Assembly: GCF_003265705.1 (NCBI RefSeq)
Contig: NW_020312902.1
Coordinates: 15,169,662-15,233,661 of the forward strand
Source of the DNA: Callorhinus ursinus
Taxonomy: Eukaryota; Chordata; Mammalia; Carnivora; Otariidae
Reading direction: 5' to 3'
Length of the DNA stretch: 64,000 nucleotides
Shown: in pieces, positions 11,935-23,590 of the stretch
Layout of the letters: each line of letters begins with the position of its first letter
How positions within the stretch are numbered: the stretch's first letter is position 1
Program-made: the position numbers and the translations under genes
The notes under the pieces: model-generated
Told to the model about the DNA's origin: nothing
The model's input: the letters and a program-made list of their open reading frames with translations, nothing else
The model's database searches: none

Positions 11935-12171
11935 TTTATAAAGCTGGTTTGTAGATTTAAGAACTATATTTCAAGGTGCAGTCAAAATTCTTAGAAAGTA
12001 ATCAGTGCTAATTTTTCCCATATGGTGAAGTATGTGTTAGAATTGGTTAGTTAGAAAGCGATCTGTATAAACCAAAGGATACCATAAGGGCTAAGATACT
12101 CTTTTAGCTTTATTTCCAGGAGCCACTGGGGCAATTCCCATACTGTCTGAATAGATAAATGAACAAGTTCA

Positions 12172-12501
12172 TTTTTTTTAAGATTTGAAGATTTTATTTA
12201 TTTATTTGACAGAGAGAGAGACAGGGAGGGAACACAAGCAGGTGGAGTGGAAGAGGGAGAAGCAGGCTTCCCGCAGAGCAGGGAGCCTGATGCGGGGCTC
12301 GATCCCAGGAAGCCAGGATCACGACCCGAGCCGAAGGCAGACGCCCAACGACTGAGCCACCCAGGTGCCCTTAAGATTTGCTTTTATAATTGTCCATGTA
12401 TTTATTTTTTAAAAGTAAGCTCTACCCCCAGTGTGGGGCTTGAACTCACAATCCTGAGATCGAGTTCCACACTCTACTGACTGAGCCAGCCAGGCACCCC
12501 T
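12172..12501 (-). mobile_element. Short tRNA-derived SINE, split by a younger Can-SINE
   Basis: Body at 12371-12501 (GTAAGCTCTACCCCCAGTGT to GAGCCAGCCAGGCACCCC). Outer duplication GA(A/G)CAAGTTCA at 12161 and 12502. Its tail was entered by another SINE. Confidence 0.88.
12188..12370 (-). mobile_element. Can-SINE nested in another SINE tail
   Basis: Reverse SINE with inner duplication TTAAGATTTG at 12178 and 12371. Confidence 0.92.
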
Positions 12502-13190
12502 GAGCAAGTTCAGTTGAGATGCATGGATCATATAAATGAAATCAGTTAGATTTTATTTTCCTTTGCTATCTTTAGAAATAAATGGATAAATTTTGTACTT
12601 TGAAAAGAATTCTAATATTCACAGTTTTTGTATGTGTGATATTTGGACATGTAATATAGTCTTTCATTTGATTTCTATGAAATATTTTTTAATAGTAATA
12701 GGAAAAGATTGTTATTACAGTTAAATCACCAAAAATTATACTTGAGTCTTATGTAAACCTATGGTAATGGAGACAGTGTGGTATTAGTGTAAGGATAGAC
12801 GTATACAGATTGTGAAACATAATAGCAAATTCATAGACCCAGGCATATATAGTCAATTGATTTTCAGCAGTGAGGCCAGGGTAATTCAGTGGATGGAACA
12901 ACTGAACATTCATATAGAAAAAAAGTGAACCTCGACCTTTACCTCAAACCATATATAAAAAATAACACAAATGGATCCTACACCTAAATATAAAAGTAAA
13001 GTGTAGGTGAAAATCTTTGTGAACTTGAATTAGCTAAAAATTTCTTAGGTAAAATACATAACATGAAAGTCAAAATTGATCACTTGTGTTTCATCAGAAC
13101 AACTACAATAAAAGCAAAACTACTCTGCTATTTGAAAGACACCGTTAAGAAGATGAAAAGGCAAGCCACAGACTGGAGAAGATATTTTCA

Positions 13191-13208
13191 ATATATATAT
13201 ATATATAT
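13191..13208. repeat. (AT)n run inside L1
   Basis: Nine AT units. Confidence 0.85.
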
Positions 13209-13298
13209 CTAATAAAGGACTTACATCCAAAATGTATGAAGAATTCTCACAGCATAATAATTAAGACAAACAAACCCAGTTTAAAAATGGGCAAAAAG

Positions 13299-13500
13299 GA
13301 AAGCCTGGGTGGCTCATTCGGGTAAGCATCTGCCTTCAGCTCAGGTCATAATCCCAGGGTCCTGGGATCGTGTCCCACATCTGGCTCCTTGCTCAGCTGG
13401 GAGCCTGCTTCTCCCTCTGCCTGCTTCTTCCTCTGCCTACCGATCCCTCTGCTTGTGCTTTCTCTTTCTCTCACAGATAAATAAAATCTTTAAGAAAAAA
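13299..13500 (+). mobile_element. Can-SINE in L1
   Basis: Forward SINE with AAGCCTGGGTGGCTCATTC head and GATAAATAAAATCTTTAAG tail; flanks ATGGGCAAAAAG and GTGGGCAAAAG. Confidence 0.93.
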
Positions 13501-13715
13501 AGTGGGCAAAAGATTTGAATGGCTATTTCACACAGAAAAAGATATGGCCAATAAGTACTTGAAAATATGCTATACATCTTTAGTCATTAGGGAAATATGA
13601 ATTAAAACCACAATAATATACCACTGCAGACCCACTAGAATGACTAAAATTAAAAACACAGACTCCAATGTATTGCTGATGAGAATGCAAAAGAGAAAAG
13701 AGTTTGGGTAGTGGG

Positions 13716-13935
13716 CTTTTTTTTTTTTTTTTAAGATTTTATTTATTTGAGAGAGAGTATGAACCGGAGGTGGGGGGTGGGGGGATTGTGGAGGCGCAGA
13801 GGGAGAGAAAGAATCTTAAGCAGGTTCCCGCCCAGTGTGGAGCCCCAGACAGGGCTCAATCTCAGGACCCTGAGATCCTGACCTGAGCCGAAATCAAGAA
13901 TCTGAGGCTTAACTGACTCTGCCACCCAGGTGCCC
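13716..13935 (-). mobile_element. Can-SINE, diverged
   Basis: Reverse SINE with a GGTGGGGGGTGGGGGGA tract in the purine-rich part; ends GCCACCCAGGTGCCC. Confidence 0.9.
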
Positions 13936-14036
13936 ATGTTATTTTTTATCCTTATTCAAGGGAATGTACTTGGGGAAATACAGATGCTTTAGGATATGAG
14001 TTTTATCATTTGCTTTTATTTTAAATTCTAGATTTT

Positions 14037-14438
14037 TTTTTTTTTAAGATTTCTATTTTAGGGGCACCTCGGTGGCTCAGTTCGTTAAGCGTCTGCCTTC
14101 AGCTCAGGTCATGATCCCACGTTGGGCTACCTGCTCAGTAGGGAGCCTGCTTCTCCCTCTCCCTTTACTGTTCCCCCTGCTTGTGCACGCTCACTTGCTC
14201 TGTCTCTGTCAAATAAATAAATAAAATCTTCAAAAAAAATTTCTTTATTTTATATATAGAGAGAGCATGCGCGAGCAAGGGGAGGAGCAGAGGGAGAAGG
14301 AGAGAGGCATAGAAGCTGATTCCCTGCTGAGTGCAGAGCCTGTCTGTCTCGGGGCTGGATCCTAGGATCCCTGGGATCATGACCTGAGCTGAAACCAAGA
14401 GTTGGAGGCTTAACCAACTGAGCCACCCAGGCTCCCCT
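14037..14438 (-). mobile_element. Can-SINE split by an oppositely oriented SINE
   Basis: Body at 14239-14438, tail piece at 14037-14060. Duplication AAATTCTAGATTTT at 14023 and 14439. Confidence 0.92.
14061..14238 (+). mobile_element. Can-SINE inserted in the tail of an opposite SINE
   Basis: Forward SINE; inner duplication ATTTCT(T)ATTTTA at 14049 and 14239. Lacks part of the middle (GATCCCACGTTGGGCT). Confidence 0.92.
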
Positions 14439-14637
14439 AAATTCTAGATTTTGACCTCTCTTTTCCATTATAGGCACCATCAGTATGATTTTTAAATTGG
14501 CCTAATGATAACATTGGATAATCATACTTCCTTTTCATTTTTATTCCGCAAAATTCAACTTTTGTATTTTGCTGCATTTTATAAATTATCCTCTATACAC
14601 TGGTACATTGGTCTTTACTTTAAAAATTTGAGGAGAA

Positions 14638-14834
14638 GGGGTGCCTGGGTGGCTCAGTTGGTTAAGCCTCCAACTCTTGGTTTTGGCTCAGGTCAGGGTC
14701 TCAGGATCCTGAGATCTAGCCCTGCATTGCAAGGGCTTGTGCTCAGCAGGGAATGTGCTGCTTGTCCTTCCCTGTCTGTTCCATTCCCGTCCTGTGTCCC
14801 CCCTCCCTGAATAAATAAATAAAATCTTTAAAAC
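14638..14834 (+). mobile_element. Can-SINE
   Basis: Forward SINE, diverged; flanks AAATTTGAGGAGAA and CAATTGTGGAGAA are a decayed target duplication. Confidence 0.9.
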
Positions 14835-15697
14835 AATTGTGGAGAAAAAAATGAAAAAGAACTTAGAGGAAAATAGGGAAAAAGAGATTTGAAAAACCTG
14901 TATTTAATTACACCAAGGTTTTAAAACAGTAAATTTATATTCAGAATACTGATATTGTCTTCATTTTCTCCTTTAATTTGTGTATTCTTCATTTGCTAGT
15001 CTTTTCTTTTATTCCCCGCCATCCTGCTCTCATTACTGCAGTTCCTTCATTTGGGAAAGAAGGTGAAAGGAATTTTAATGTCTCTTCCTTAAAGTATGTT
15101 TTGAAAGTTTCAGTGGAAAGATAGTATGATCAGTACTCTTAGTATTTTATACACATTTTTAACATTTAAACATCTCTGAAATTGGGTTGCATTTAGCAGT
15201 GTATCACCTAGAATTAAGTCGAGTTCTTCCAGATAATTGTGTTTCTTTTAGTCACCCGGTGGCAATATTAACCATACTAGTAGTGTAAATTCAGACCATA
15301 AACCTACTACATGACTCTTCAGATTCTCAGGGGGAGGTTTTCCCCCTGCCCTGGACTATGTCAGGGCTGAGATGTACAAAGTTGTGTGTTTCTTCTATGT
15401 TGCAGATTTCTTTCTTCTTTTTCATCATGTTATGGGTAGCCCTGTGATACCCTAGCTTTATGAGGCCCTACATTTTCTTGGTCATCCCCCCCTTTTAGTG
15501 GCATATAAAATGGGTGAGTTTTACAAGTGATGGCGTCTTAAATTTTAATCATCTTTTATTTTGTTCTGTGTATGCCACCATAGTCACTTCTTTTCACCAT
15601 AACATTTTTATATTGAATAATTGAGTGAGAAAAGTGAATATTATAATTAATTCATGTTTTACTTTAGAAATGATAATATGCTTATTCAGACTTTTAT

Positions 15698-15898
15698 TTA
15701 TTAAAAATATTTTATTTATTTATTTGAGAGAAAGAAATCATGAATTGGGGAAGGGTCAGAGGGAGAGGGAGAAGCAAACTCCCCACGGAGCATGGAGCCT
15801 GACGCCAGGCTCCATGCAGGGCTGGATCCCAGAACCCCAAGATCATGACCTGAGCCAAAGGCGGATGCTTAACCGACTGAACCACCCAGGCGCCCCTG
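15698..15898 (-). mobile_element. Can-SINE
   Basis: Reverse SINE; flanks (A/G)TTCAG(A/G)CTTTTA before and after. Confidence 0.93.
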
Positions 15899-16209
15899 TT
15901 GTTCAGGCTTTTAAAGCACAGGCTGCTGTTCTCTTGGCACAATGTGACAAAATATATCCCTTCTGAGGGTGTTCCTCAGAGAAAATATTCAGACATATTA
16001 GTAAATTATTAGCTGAAGTTTATGAAAACAAAACTAATGCTACTTAAATCATTTTTTCTTTTATAAAATCTAGTCCAGAATGTTTTTGTTGTGAAAAACT
16101 TCAGTTTTTAGGAGTCCATTTCTTAAATTAGAAAGTTCTTACCTGTATGTTTTTACATCGCCAAGCATACTTTTTCCTGAAGGATAGGGACGTAAAGGCA
16201 GAATGAGGC

Positions 16210-16385
16210 CTTGCAATTATGTTTTTTTAAATAACACCTTTATAGAAATATAGTTCACATACCATCCAATTCACTCTTTTAAAGTACAATTCACTGGTTT
16301 TAGTATATTCACAGAGTTGTGTAACCAATACCACCGTCTAATTTTAGAACATTTTTACCACCCTCAAAAGAAACCCAGTACTCAG
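16210..16385 (-). mobile_element. Old L1 3' end, antisense
   Basis: TATAGAAATATAGTTCACATACCATCCAATTCACTCTTTTAAAGTACAATTCA and the following ACCAATACCACC region are the antisense 3' UTR of an old L1M-type element. Confidence 0.8.
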
Positions 16386-17109
16386 TTAAATATTGTGTCT
16401 GCTCTTTACAAGGCCCTATTCTAGGTTTTGGGAAGGCAGTAAATCCTGGCCTCAAAGTTTATAATCCAGTAAAGAATAAGAACCACCTGTATATTTTATG
16501 TATGTGACAAAATATACCACAAGCTAAAATAAAGGGTTTTGAATATTCAAATCTCTCACATGGATCACAACTCTATAATCTCTTTCATTAAGTAGAAAAA
16601 TAATCTGAGACCCAGAGGCATCACTGCAAGTAGTTCTGTGGCACAGCCAGAATAGTTTCTTGAAGAAATCACCTGAGATTGCTGTGTCTTGAAAAATTAG
16701 AGATAACTGAGGAGGACATTTCAGGTATGGGGAACAGCATAAACAAAGCCTCAGGGCACCTTTAGGAAATAGCAAGTAGTTCATTTTGATTATTAGAGCA
16801 AAAGGTGCATGATGTGGAGCAATATGAGATAAAACTGATTTTGGAAAGATGGTGAAAATCAAAATTTTGTATCCTTGAAGATACAAAAACTTGTATAGTT
16901 TGGGTAGGTAGTGAGGAATGTCTGAAGGTTAAGTAGGAGAGTGACATGGTTGGAGCTGGGCTTTAGGAGTGTTTCTCAAACCATCAGTGATGGGGGATCA
17001 TTTTTTGTTTCTTTGTTTTCATCCCAGTCTTTTCAAATTGATGCATTTATAAAATATAGTGAAAATGAATTACTAGGAAAATGAAGAGACATGTAAGTCT
17101 GTATTTTTT

Positions 17110-17214
17110 TTTTTAAGTTTACTTAAGTAATCTCTACACCCAACATAGGGCTCAGACTCACAACCCTGAGATCAAGAGTTGCATGCTCCTTGGACTGAGT
17201 CAGCCAGGCACCCC
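17110..17214 (-). mobile_element. Short tRNA-derived SINE
   Basis: Reverse short SINE (AGTAATCTCTACACCCAACAT to GTCAGCCAGGCACCCC); flanks CTG(T/C)ATTTTT. Confidence 0.9.
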
Positions 17215-17291
17215 TGCATTTTTTATTATCACATTCAACAAACATAAAATTTCACAATTGCTATAAAAGTTTCTAAATACTTGCAATTTCT

Positions 17292-17467
17292 TTTTTTTTA
17301 AAGATTTTATTTATTTATTCATGAGAGACAGAGAGAGAGAGAGAGGCAGAGGGAGAAGCAGACTCCCCACTGAGCAGGGAGCCTGATGTGGGACTCGAAC
17401 CCAGGACCCTGGGATCATGACCTGAGCCGAAGGCAGACGCTTAACCATCTGAGCCACCCAGGCGCCC
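17292..17467 (-). mobile_element. Can-SINE
   Basis: Reverse SINE; 16-base duplication AATACTTGCAATTTCT at 17276 and 17468. Confidence 0.96.
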
Positions 17468-17715
17468 AATACTTGCAATTTCTGTATGTATCCTGTCATG
17501 GATTAGTAAGGACTATTCACAGAACAGCATTGGTCTGTGGACCACACACCACACTTTGAGTGGCAGTACTTCAAAACAATCAATTTGGCTATTAGTGTGC
17601 AGGCAGAACAATTGGAAGGTGATTGCTGAAGAGTTAATGAGTTAACAAGGACTTGGACAAGTTGGTAGCAGTATGAATTGAATGGAAGATTTGGTTTCCA
17701 TAGACATTTGGAAAT

Positions 17716-17920
17716 GTATTTATTTTTATTTATTTATTTTTTAAAGATTTTATTTATTTGTGAGAGAGTGAGAGAAAGCATGAGCAGGGGGAAGGGCAGA
17801 GGGAGAAGCAGGCTCCTTGCTGAGCATGGAGCCCAAGGATCCCAGGACCCTTGGATTATGCATGACTTGAGCCGAAGGCAGACGTTTAACTGACTGAGCC
17901 ACCCTGGCGACCCCCCCCCC
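17716..17920 (-). mobile_element. Can-SINE
   Basis: Reverse SINE; duplication ACATTTGGAAAT at 17704 and 17921. The head ends in a run of ten C. Confidence 0.95.
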
Positions 17921-17932
17921 ACATTTGGAAAT

Positions 17933-20900
17933 TTAAATGAAGGCAGATGAGATGATGTGGATTTGAGGGAGAGGAAACAATATTAACTAGATTTTAGGGT
18001 TGAGTGGTAAAATGAGAGTGCGAAAAGCAGAAATAGAAACTAGTTTGGGGAGAAAAATACTAAATTAGATTTTCAACAGAAATCCACGTTATAGTATATT
18101 TTTATTAAGTAAACACACATATATACTCACAAAGAGACATTGTTTGGTTCATAATCTAAATATGTACTCTTGATCTGATCTTGAAAAAGCACTTGTAACT
18201 TTTCTTTGATTGCAACAAGCTTTGAGTATATTATTACACAAACCCATAACCAAAACATGCCCAAGAAGATTTTATACTTGTATCTTTAGTCTCATTTGTT
18301 GTTGCAGTAACTGTTGTTGGGCCCTTGGCCAGGAAATTGTGACTCTAGACAGGGGGAGGAGCTAGGGATAAAGTTCACCATCGCCAAAGAAACTATTCCA
18401 AATGGATTCATGTGGAGCAACAGTGATATCCAATGACAAGTTAAATTAGACACAGAGGTGTTTTCTCCAACAGTCTCAGAAGATACATGCTGTTGAGGGG
18501 CTTGGTTCAGACTAAAACAGTCTTTTTGCAGTTAGGTTAAAGTTACACAGAAATAAATTATACTAGGGACTTGAAGAAGAATTTTGTTATGTGACTTCAA
18601 GAACTTATTGACTCAGTTTCACACATTGCAGAACGGCAACCAGTGACAGATGAGGTAATGCTGGTTTGAATTATGAGTTAAATCTTAAAACCGCTACGAG
18701 TTTGCTATTGACAAAATTCTAAATTTAGTAAACTGCATGTTCATGTTCCTTAAGTATGAAGATATTAGATCCTTATTCTTAAAGCACATAGTCTTATTTC
18801 TTACAGTTAATATCTATATTTCCTTGGATAGAATTTCTTTAAATTTCATGCTTTACTGTGGTGGGATATGATAGTAAAAGCTGTTAAATTTATCTCTGTC
18901 TAAATCTGTGCCTGGTTTTATAGTGCCAGGTTTTATATGTGTTGTTTCCTAAAGATGGTTTCTCTTGTTAATGCTCAAATCTGTATCTTGCAAATGCCTT
19001 AATATGTAGGAATTTCTGGCTGATAATTGCATTTTAAGGTTGGATGCTTAGGTCAGTCATGCTTTGTGGAGACTTTGTGCTTTATTTAAAATACGCTTTG
19101 GAAAGTTCATTTCACAAATGTATTCACATTCTGGAAGTTGAGGTCTATAGTAGAGTGTGTTCCACTGGTTAATAATTAAGAAAAGTGACACAAGTAAATT
19201 GGCATTGGCCCAGACAGAGTCAAGGCCCTGGGACCAATAGAAATTTTTGAATTCTCCAAGCAGATACAGTTTTTTGTTTTAAATGTATGGTGGGACAGTG
19301 AGCCAGTCTTTTAACTGATACAGTGCCTAATATTCTCTTTTGTTTTAACAGTAAAGAATAGTGATTAGTTTGGGGCCAAGACATTGTTTCTCTTGAAGAC
19401 TGTATCCTGGAGACATGATATTTCTGGCCCCAGGCTGCCTGTCTTCTGAAGTCAGTGCATACTTTCAGCATTTGGATATTTATTATCTCTGTAAATCTTA
19501 GAATATGTATTATTGCAGTTCTCTGTGACCCAGCTGTCCCCTTTTGTCATTATAGCTTTACTTAATACACTTCAAATATTTGCCCCCAAATTAGATTTAA
19601 TTTCCTTATTGCCCTTTCCTTCCATGTTTTATAGGGAAAGAAGAGATGAAAACGTGAGATTTTTCTTTTTGTTTCATAATAGGAATGAGAAGGGGAGACA
19701 GGAGTGATTGTTTCTTAAATTCAGGAATTTCTTCTGTGGGTGAGGTTACTTATTTTGAATGAAAGTGAAAAGATAAAGGATATTTAGTGGAAGGTCTTCA
19801 TAAGACAACATCTTATTTCCTAAAATCTAAAAAGTCTTTCCTCACTCAGTCTACTCCCTGAAACAAAGTGGTACTGGCTTTGTAGTAGGCTTTCAACAAA
19901 TGTGCTGATTGAATAAGGTGACAAGTTAATCGAAGGGGAAAGAGTACGATTTGATGGATATTTAGCAGTCATAATTTTGGCAAAAACAATAGATTTTCAT
20001 ATTCCCAACATATGTGATTCCAAGAGTTCGTATGGATAATATACCTAAGGTGCATTATAATCTTCATATTCTTAAAATAATGTTATAAAGGAGTACAGGC
20101 TTAATCTTTCTTCTGACCAAGAAATAAACTGGTAAGCTATCTTGCTGGGTCTGTTGATAGTTTCTTTCTACCTTTAGCACTGATTGACTGATAGTAGCAA
20201 AGTCTGTTTTTTACCCTGTGATTTGAGCTGTGCCTGAAACCAGCTCACATCATTCTATCAGAAACCAAGCTGTTTCTTTTATCATGTGGTCCCAACATAT
20301 ATCCCTCCTGGGTTGTATCATAAGAATCTTTGCAGTCGTTCCTGCCTGAATTCCCATAGAATATTTTAGGCATGTCAGCTGTTTGGGCTCTGATCAAGGA
20401 TTTGATCCAGTTGGCCTCTAGCCTGCATTGAGAGTGTGTTTGAAAAGCCTAATCTTCAGTGGCAACATTTGGTTTCCAGAGTTAGAACCATTGCTTTGTG
20501 TCTTACCCCTCTTGCGCCTTCAAAAGGATTTATGTAACCGAGAAAATGTGATAATAAAGTAGATGCTTTTATCAATAAAAGCAGGGTGAAATTTGATGAA
20601 GTGGTAGAAAGATCATGGTGATATATTTGGGTTTGTGGGTGTTTAAAAAAAGATTTGGGTGGGTGTCATTTATCTTGTATTTCCTTGGATCTTTCGACTA
20701 TCCATTAGGCTTCTATCCCCCTCCCATCTATTAGAAAGGACCTATATTAGGGCAACTTAAAATAGGAGACCAAAGCATCCAACAGGTCTAATTAAGGGGG
20801 GAAAGAAGCCCCAAGAAAAGGGAAAAGAAAAACACCTATCTGCAGAGGAAGCCCCAAATCCAAAGGAATATTGCTACAGTAATTTGAGTAAGAAGAATTA

Positions 20901-21797
20901 TAAATAGGCCCTTCAGGTACTTTATATATAAAACATAGTCCACCATTGGTCAGTGGCAAAACTAATATACGAGACTCAGTATTACCTAGATTCTAAACAT
21001 TGACTTTCATATATAACTCATCTGTACTTGGTAGATAAACTGGTTAAAGCATAATTGATGTACATAATCCCATTAGAAAAATAAAGTATTAATCTACAGT
21101 ATTACAGAGATAAGGAGGTAAATACCAATACTGGCATTAATTCTCAGGATTTAGTTCTCAGGAACTAAGGGTCTTATAGAGCTAATCCAGTGTGCATAAC
21201 ACGCTCAGATAAGTAATGATTTTCATATTTTTCAGAAGATTAATAGTTCCTAATTCAAGGGCCTATTGATTTTAAGTCCTTGATTAAAATATTTCTAAGC
21301 AAATCGTGATTTTTTTGGTCTGCATTTAAAATTGGTGCATACATTCTGAGATGAGAGGAAAAGTTTTCTGTTAAAATTTGAAATAGTAATATATGAGTTG
21401 GTGAGGAGTCATTACCTAGATTAGTGGTTCCCAAACTCCCCAGTATTCTATCAGTTAAAACATAGAACATTCATCCCTTCATGGACTGTTGTCCTTATTT
21501 ATATATAGTAGAAAACATATACAAATTAAGCAGATTTAAATGATGAAATAAGTGTCAGTAGAAGATCTGATATCTTCTTTTTTACCCAGTGGAGTCTTCT
21601 GCATCCCCTGGTATAGTCACTCCTCTTTGGAGATTATTGACCTACATTGTGAATAGGAGCCCAGCCCAGGCATCTGTATTTTATTTGTAGCATTCTCATT
21701 TCTCACAGTTACTTCTAAAATGAAGGCAAAGAAAGGGTTTGGTAATAAGAGGATAAACCATTCAGTAATTTTGGCTGTCAAACTGGGGATGAGATGG

Positions 21798-21802
<5 letters not shown>
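17933..21802. other. Single-copy intron
   Basis: About 3.9 kb with no SINE and no recognised L1. 20200-20560 is locally richer in G+C and could hold conserved sequence. No coding exon was recognised. Confidence 0.55.

Positions 21803-21842
<40 letters not shown>
21803..21842. repeat. (GT)20 microsatellite
   Basis: Twenty perfect GT units where the tail of the adjoining reverse SINE should be. Confidence 0.97.
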
Positions 21843-21845
<3 letters not shown>

Positions 21846-22016
21846 GATAGCGGTGGGGAGGGGCAGAGGGAGCGGGAGGAGGGAGAGAGAGAATCCCAAG
21901 CATGCTCCATGCCCAGCGCAGACCCTGACATGGGACTTGATCTCACAACCCTGAGATCATGACCTGAGACAAAATCAAGAGTCAGACACTTAACTGACTG
22001 AGACACCTGGGTGCCC
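21843..22016 (-). mobile_element. Can-SINE with microsatellite in place of its tail
   Basis: Reverse SINE body ending GAGACACCTGGGTGCCCC. The AAGATTTTATTT tail is missing and a GT run abuts it. Confidence 0.85.
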
Positions 22017-22109
22017 CAAAAGGATATTTTTGTTTTCAGAGATGATTAAAACTTATCCCAAAACATCATCATGGTGATGATTTGCCATGCTATTATATGT
22101 TTAGTTTTC

Positions 22110-22770
22110 CCCATGTCTTCAAAAGTGATCTTTCTGAAATTTGACTCTGATTATTTCATTTCTTCAAAATCTGGTAATTTGTCCTTGCTTGTACAATAAA
22201 GTCCAAACTCTAATGTGGCATACAGAGTCTTCATGATTTTGACTCCTACTAACCTTTCTAGCTTCATAGCTTTTATTGCCCCTTCTCCCTACCCCTGCCC
22301 TTCTGGAAAACCTTTGCAAAAACAAACAGGAAAGCAAAACCAAACAAAACTCCTCAGCTCCAGCCATAGTAAATATTTTATAGTTCACTCTAAAATATAC
22401 TTCACTCTGCCTGGATTGCCTTTGTTGCTTTGTCCAATTGAAAAACTTCTACTGATTGCTTAAGATTCATCTCAGACATCTCTTCTGGTCTCTAAAGTAG
22501 TGGTATCCTTGCTTCTGTCTTATTTTATAGCATTTATTGAATTGCTGAAATTATTTGTGCGTAAGTGTCTCTCCTGCTAGGCTGAATTCCTCAAGGATAG
22601 AGATTGTAAATTAAAATAGAAGTTCCATAAGGGCAGGTACTCTTGTTCATTCACTGCTGTATCATGTACCTTGTTTGGGATATAGTAAGCACTCAGTGTT
22701 TGAACGAATATATTTATGTTTATGTCTTAGTATCTGGCATGTTGTAGGCTTTAAATGAACACTGTTTATT
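22110..22770 (-). mobile_element. L2 (LINE-2) 3' part, antisense
   Basis: The order AAAGTGATCTTTCTGAAAT, AATAAAGTCCAAACTCTAATGTGGCATACAGAGTC, TAAGGGCAGGTACTCTTGTTC, AGTAAGCACTCAGTGTTTG is the antisense end of L2. Confidence 0.78.
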
Positions 22771-22978
22771 AAATAAATTATAAATGAATGAGTGAATGTA
22801 TTATAAAATCTCAAAAATAAGCTTATCTTAGGGGGTCAAACTTAGAAAAGGAGAGCTGATTCTCTGAAGTCTTTAGCACATGGCACTGTTAATACTAAGT
22901 AAGAAAATACGTATATTTTCATTTATCTGATTTCATTTATGGTATAAGAAAGACTTGAATAACTTTGTTATGAATCTT

Positions 22979-23378
22979 TTTTTTTTTAAGATTTTTTTTT
23001 AAGATTTTATTTATTTGTTAGAGAGCGAGTGAGCACAAGCAGGGGGAACAGCAGGCAGAGAGAGAAGCAGGCTTCCCACTGAGCAAGGAGCCCGATGCAG
23101 GACTCTTATCCCAGGACCCTGGGATCATGACCTGAGCCGAAGGCAGATGCTTAATGACTGAGCCACCCAGGCACATCCCTTCTTTTAAGATTTTATTTAT
23201 TGAGAAAGAGAGGGCACAGGCAGGGGGAAGGGCAAAGGGAGAGGGAGAGGCAGACTCCCCACTGAGCAGGGAGCCAGCCAGCGCCCTGATGCGGAAGTGG
23301 GGCTCCATCCCAGAATCCTGAGATCATGACCTGAGCCAAAGGCAGACATTTAACCAGCTGAGCCACCCAGGTGCCCCT
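22979..23378 (-). mobile_element. Can-SINE split by a second SINE
   Basis: Body at 23179-23378. Duplication GTTATGAATCTT at 22967 and 23379. It ends 133 bases before the splice acceptor of the catalytic exon. Confidence 0.9.
22996..23178 (-). mobile_element. Can-SINE in the tail of another SINE
   Basis: Same orientation as its host; flanks TTTTAAGATTTT on both sides. The left edge is uncertain by a few bases because of T-runs. Confidence 0.85.
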
Positions 23379-23428
23379 GTTATGAATCTTAATATTGGTA
23401 TTTAAATGAAAAATATCTAGAAAGATAA

Positions 23429-23590
<162 letters not shown>

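Larger units (their letters stand above)
12750..13716 (+). mobile_element. Old L1 ORF2 3' part, sense
   Basis: Plus-strand sequence of the L1 ORF2 end: GACCCAGGCATATATAGTCAATTGATTTTC near 12837, the ATCTAATAAAGGACTTACATCCAAAATGTATGAAGAA region at 13207, and the CCACTAGAATGACTAAAATTAAAAA region at 13630. Frames are broken; split by a SINE at 13299-13500 and an (AT)n run at 13191-13208. Confidence 0.82.
16965..17575. mobile_element. Possible hAT-type DNA transposon fossil holding two SINEs
   Basis: Right end CCACACTTTGAGTGGCAGTAC (about 17548) reversed resembles the MER5-like terminus. The left end TGTTTCTCAAACCATCAG at 16970 is a weaker match. Two SINEs interrupt the interval. Tentative. Confidence 0.3.

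Noticed and set aside
16524..16886. 120-residue reverse open frame
   Set aside because: Lies in intron on the opposite strand, with no splice signals, promoter or family resemblance.
21420..21700. Possible MER5-type element (AGTGGTTCCCAAACT at 21424)
   Set aside because: Only the left end and a short CCAGGCATCTGTATTTT stretch look right; too diverged to call.
21617..22006. 129-residue reverse open frame with a His-Thr repeat
   Set aside because: It is a SINE read through its head plus the (GT)20 run; the repeat in the peptide comes from the microsatellite.
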